A program made the translations under genes and the position numbers. The notes under the pieces are model-generated. The model was not told where the DNA came from, searched no databases, and saw only the letters and a program-made list of their open reading frames with translations. Shown one piece after another: positions 60,482-64,000 of a stretch of 64,000 nt of DNA. Position 1 is the stretch's first letter; the number at the start of each line of letters is the position of its first letter. This DNA comes from RZYY01 sp036794825 (lineage in GTDB: Bacteria > Bacteroidota > Bacteroidia > Bacteroidales > 4484-276): the NCBI GenBank assembly GCA_036794825.1, contig DAIRGA010000008.1, forward strand, positions 88,926 through 152,925, written 5' to 3'.

Positions 60482-62368
60482 ATGATGAAAAAAATAATAC
60501 AGATATTCCTGGCAATACTCCTTGCCATTCCCGTTGTGGGTCAGCAGGTCGAAATTGTGGATGTTAACAATGCCCAGCCGGGACTTGTCAGCGTCACAAT
60601 TAACATGACCGGCGGATACACTAACGTAGGTAGCCTGGATTTCAAAATAGAGCTGGATGAGTATTTGCTGACCTACAGCAATTATACTCCCGGTGCCGGT
60701 TTGGGAACCAACTACTTTATTAACCAGTCCGGGTCAGAGTTGAGTGTAGCATGGCTAACCAATGACTTTTTTAATGGAAATACCATCAATGGTACTTTTA
60801 TCACGTTGAAGTTTGAGTACAACGGTGGATTTCCTGCTGAACTGAACTTCGATACGGACGTATGTGAGATTTTGAAGTTGGATGGAGATCCGATACCAAG
60901 CACCTACATTGATGGAACGATCACACCCGATCTTTCTAATCCGGATGGTTCAGCTACCATTGGTGAAGTCACAGCCATCGCAGGCGCTGATGTTTCAGTT
61001 CCATTGACTTTGGCTCATCTGGGTGGATTCTCCGGGGTTGCCTCCTCCATTACCTTAAGAGTTGCTTATGATGCCGCTAAACTTACTTTTAATAGCGTCA
61101 GCAATAATGGAATTGGATTCAGCGTATCAGGCTCCAATGGCGAGATCAACCTTCAAAAGATTTCTCTTACCCCATTGGCTGGTTTTCCTTACAGCGTTAA
61201 TTTAAACTTTACCTATCTTGGCGGAGGACAGGCTGATATTGAGTTCCTTCCTGGCAGTGTAGTTGAGGATAACAATGGCGTTCCACTGGTTACTCTTTTC
61301 GACGATGGGTATGTTGACATTGACATTACCGGTCCGGGCGAAATCAAAATTGCCAAGGTTTCTTCAGCGGAAGGTCAGTGGGTAAACCTGCCCGATCCTC
61401 CGGGACAACAGGAATTTGAGCCGGTTGCCGTACTGGTTCCCGTAACTGCTAAATATTTCACTGGAATTGATGTTGGGGCTATAGAGCTGAAAATTGCTTT
61501 CGATCAGGAGATGAACAATCAAATCGGATTGAATTACACCGGTTTTGTAAATGGACCGCTCGGCGCAGGCTGGTCGGTTGTTCAGAATCCCGGTTACCTT
61601 CAGTTTTCACGCATCAGCGCAACACCATTACTGATTCCTGATAATACCGTGCTCTTTACCCTGAAGTTTGATTATTACAGTGGCACATCCGATATCACCT
61701 TCGAAACCGGAACGGTTGTCAACCGGGTGAACGGTACTCCAATACCTGTTAATCTGGTGGATGGTTGGGTAGCAAGTTTTGTTACTCTTAACCTTAAGTT
61801 CTACCTCGAGGGATTCTATCTTGGAAGCGATGTTATGCGAAAAGCTCAGGAATGGAATGGCTCAGCACTGGAAGATAAGTTTGCAGGCACAATTGCTGAT
61901 AAATTCACCGTGGAGCTACATGATAATACTGCCTATGGAACTGTTGTCTGGTCGCAGGCTGATGTTGATCTGAATGCCGATGGAACCGCGTCACTTCAGG
62001 TGCCCAGCCAGTACAATGGTGAGTATTACCTGACACTGAAACATCGTAACCATCTCGAGACTGTCAGTTCTGCACCGGTAAATTTCGGTGTTTTCACAGT
62101 AAACTATGATTTTACCGACGCCGCAACAAAAGCTTACGGAAATAATTTAAAAGAGCTTGTTGATGGAAAATTTGGTATCTTTGCCGGCGATGTGAATCAG
62201 GATGGTTTCATAAATGTTGCGGATCGTTCGTTAGTGCAGTCAGCCCTGCTTGCCTTGATTAATGGTTATGTAGTGGAAGATGTTAACGGTGATGGTAACG
62301 TGAACGTTCTTGATCGCTCATTAGTACAAACCGGACTGCTGAATTTTGTAGTCAAAATAACACCGTAA
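60482..62368 (+). CDS. Triple cohesin-like protein with C-terminal type I-like dockerin
   Basis: A 628-residue exported protein. Signal peptide 1-21. Three cohesin-like modules occupy about 23-150 (VEIVDVNNAQPGLVSVTINM), 157-282 (ITAIAGADVSVPLTL-type opening, AYDAAKLTFNSVS) and 288-432 (LVPVTAKYFTGIDVGAIELKIAF). A beta module typical of Bacteroidota surface proteins follows (about 437-560; YYLTLKHRNHLETVSSAPVNF). The C-terminus is a dockerin with two canonical calcium loops: D570, N572, D574, N578, D581 and D600, N602, D604, N608, D611, each followed by RSLVQxxLL. It has no T9SS sorting domain, so attachment to the cell would depend on its dockerin binding a cohesin on another protein, such as its two upstream neighbours. 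Confidence 0.83.
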   Translation: MMKKIIQIFLAILLAIPVVGQQVEIVDVNNAQPGLVSVTINMTGGYTNVGSLDFKIELDEYLLTYSNYTPGAGLGTNYFINQSGSELSVAWLTNDFFNGNTINGTFITLKFEYNGGFPAELNFDTDVCEILKLDGDPIPSTYIDGTITPDLSNPDGSATIGEVTAIAGADVSVPLTLAHLGGFSGVASSITLRVAYDAAKLTFNSVSNNGIGFSVSGSNGEINLQKISLTPLAGFPYSVNLNFTYLGGGQADIEFLPGSVVEDNNGVPLVTLFDDGYVDIDITGPGEIKIAKVSSAEGQWVNLPDPPGQQEFEPVAVLVPVTAKYFTGIDVGAIELKIAFDQEMNNQIGLNYTGFVNGPLGAGWSVVQNPGYLQFSRISATPLLIPDNTVLFTLKFDYYSGTSDITFETGTVVNRVNGTPIPVNLVDGWVASFVTLNLKFYLEGFYLGSDVMRKAQEWNGSALEDKFAGTIADKFTVELHDNTAYGTVVWSQADVDLNADGTASLQVPSQYNGEYYLTLKHRNHLETVSSAPVNFGVFTVNYDFTDAATKAYGNNLKELVDGKFGIFAGDVNQDGFINVADRSLVQSALLALINGYVVEDVNGDGNVNVLDRSLVQTGLLNFVVKITP

Positions 62369-62388
62369 TAATTTAAAATTTATTGAAT

Positions 62389-64000
62389 ATGAAACAGTTA
62401 TCAACTATCCTATTTCTTTTACTTTTTCTAGGCTTCCAATCATTTGCTGCAAAGTCATATGAGATGGAAGTGCTAAACCTTGTTCAAGTAAACGAAACAG
62501 AGTTCACATTCGATGTGCGTATGAGAAACACCTCAAATCCAGTCGAGCCTTTTGCTATCGAAGCTATTCAATGGCAATTCAGTTTTAATACTGCAATGAT
62601 GAATGGCGGAGGGTTAAGAAATGGCTATCTGACTTATGTTACTGGAACATCTGAACTTTCAGGAAGCAGAATTGTACCTGTATCAACAAATTTTACTTCT
62701 AACCAGCTTCTCTTACAATGGGTTACTGACCCTCTTGGAATCGATGAAGAGACCACACTCTTTGATGATAATTCCTGGAAGATGATCGGTACATTCAGGT
62801 TAAGACTTAGCACCGTTGCAAATGGAACAGCACTAAACAATTTTGCCGATGTTGCACTGAATCTTGCATTTGTTTCCAATCAGGTATATGTTATAGAATG
62901 TCCTTACTATGAAGATGGAGGAAGCTATTTTCGTTTGGATGCTAATTCCAGTGTAGTTGCAGCTAAGACCTTAACAAATTCAATAGATCCTTCTTTTCAA
63001 TTGGCCGGGTATTACATGAACACAGGAACCGACTGGGCAACCAATGCAAACTGGAATAACACGGTTGCTTCATCCCATCCGGCATACCGTCAAAAACCAG
63101 TGGCACTCAACAATGCGCTTATCGGTGTTGCTGCTGTTATTTCACCTTCAACAAAAGTGACAATCAAAAACCTTTACTACAAGACACCAGGTTCACTTAC
63201 CATAGAAAGCGATGCCACAGGTACTGGTTATCTTATTCACAATAATTCTGGAGTTCTTGCTACTGTTGAAAGGTTCCTTTCTCAGGGGAAATATCATTAC
63301 GTATCATCACCCGTTACAAACGCGCCTTACTCTTTGTTCCAGGCGCCTTTGCCAGTACCACCAGCATTTGCTGATTTTTTCGAATGGGTTGAGCGTAATC
63401 CAGTACCTGGTGAACCACCGTTTTGGGTAAATTTGAATTATCCTTACAACAATCCTCCAGTTGGTACTCTCGCTCCCGGTAAAGGATACGCCGTTGCTTA
63501 CAGCGATGCGAATTATACAAAGGAGTTCGTTGGGACTCTTAATGTTGGCAATGTTACCTTCGATGCGACATACACACCTGGTGCGAGTTCTCCCTTTTGG
63601 AATCATCGCGGCTTTAACCTGACTGGTAATCCTTATGCAACTGCATTGGATGCTGATGCTCTGCTGAATGCTCATGCCGATATTTATGGCCTGTATTTCT
63701 GGGATGAAGCTGCTGATTATGAAGGCGATCGTAACGACTATGCTACCTATTCTCTACTTGGTGGTGTTGGAACAGCGCCTGCAGTCGGTGGAAGCAATCC
63801 ACTAAATCCAACTGGTTTTATTGCTCCGGGTCAGGGATTTATGGTTCAGGTTAAATCGTCTCCGTTTGGTGTCAATGCCGATAAAACCATTACCTTTACC
63901 AATGCAATGCGTGTTACCGATGATGCATACTTTTATAAAGAGCAGGAAGACCTTGACCGCATCTGGTTAAGCGTTACCGGTCCGCAGTCGGATTACAACA
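62389..64000 (+). CDS. Large surface protein, N-terminal part (runs off window)
   Basis: The frame opens at ATG 62389 and is open to the window end (537 residues). It begins with a signal peptide (MKQLSTILFLLLFLGFQSFA). Residues about 25-190 resemble a cohesin-like or Ig-like beta domain (NLVQVNETEFTFDVRMRNTS, AIEAIQWQFSF, FRLRLSTVANGTAL). Later come segments common in Bacteroidota surface proteins that precede T9SS tails (TDWATNANWNN, FNLTGNPYATALDADALL, APGQGFMVQVK). The C-terminus is not visible, so a sorting domain cannot be confirmed. It lies 20 bases after the dockerin protein and is part of the same operon. Confidence 0.75.
   Translation, partial: MKQLSTILFLLLFLGFQSFAAKSYEMEVLNLVQVNETEFTFDVRMRNTSNPVEPFAIEAIQWQFSFNTAMMNGGGLRNGYLTYVTGTSELSGSRIVPVSTNFTSNQLLLQWVTDPLGIDEETTLFDDNSWKMIGTFRLRLSTVANGTALNNFADVALNLAFVSNQVYVIECPYYEDGGSYFRLDANSSVVAAKTLTNSIDPSFQLAGYYMNTGTDWATNANWNNTVASSHPAYRQKPVALNNALIGVAAVISPSTKVTIKNLYYKTPGSLTIESDATGTGYLIHNNSGVLATVERFLSQGKYHYVSSPVTNAPYSLFQAPLPVPPAFADFFEWVERNPVPGEPPFWVNLNYPYNNPPVGTLAPGKGYAVAYSDANYTKEFVGTLNVGNVTFDATYTPGASSPFWNHRGFNLTGNPYATALDADALLNAHADIYGLYFWDEAADYEGDRNDYATYSLLGGVGTAPAVGGSNPLNPTGFIAPGQGFMVQVKSSPFGVNADKTITFTNAMRVTDDAYFYKEQEDLDRIWLSVTGPQSDYN

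Overview
The window comes from a Gram-negative member of the Bacteroidota, probably an uncultured, anaerobic Bacteroidia-like lineage. The evidence is a SusC/SusD pair, several proteins with type IX secretion (T9SS) C-terminal sorting domains, class III glutamine synthetase, a DUF4831 protein, and repeated start-proximal TAnnTTTG promoter elements, two of them with an upstream TTTG or TTTG-like partner. No rRNA, tRNA, CRISPR array, integrase or insertion sequence was seen.

Region 1 (1-14918, minus strand) is a block of sensory histidine kinases. Transcription order is PAS-GAF-HK-REC (14918), REC-HK (12429), a PocR-like/PAS x5/GAF kinase (11195), a stand-alone cobalamin-binding domain with a Wx9EH motif (7524), a PAS-HK in the same frame just past one TAG (6885), and a small helical protein (5732). 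A separate promoter then drives a giant GAF/PAS hybrid kinase broken by a frameshift at an A7 run, and a 7TM-type kinase that runs off the left edge. No DNA-binding response regulator is present.

Region 2 (15362-20360) holds an M20 amidohydrolase, an LtaS-like phosphoglycerol transferase overlapping a diacylglycerol kinase-like gene, and a convergent AlkD-type DNA glycosylase.

Region 3 (20660-34703, plus strand) is a 14-kb one-strand locus: SusC, SusD, a secreted LamG/PNGase F-like protein, DoxX, three Gfo/Idh/MocA oxidoreductases (two with Tat-like leaders), a TIM-barrel isomerase/epimerase with a Tat-like leader and a DUF1080 lipoprotein. It reads as glycoprotein deglycosylation plus oxidative (3-keto) glycoside processing.

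Region 4 (34704-51369) is mixed: an HD hydrolase, T9SS cargo including an FG-GAP protein overlapping a papain-like peptidase, dihydrofolate reductase, acyl-CoA dehydrogenase, an orphan TonB C-terminal domain, DUF4831, a PIN toxin overlapping a 50-residue ORF, glutamine synthetase III and an unknown multi-pass membrane protein. Three copies of a 68-76 bp palindromic repeat lie in its intergenic gaps.

Region 5 (51791-64000, plus strand) is a surface-protein operon: a 2331-residue repeat protein with dockerin-like segments, a cohesin-like domain and a T9SS tail; a short cohesin-like/T9SS protein; a triple-cohesin protein ending in a canonical dockerin; and a further surface protein cut by the right edge. 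Together these could form a cohesin-dockerin surface assembly.
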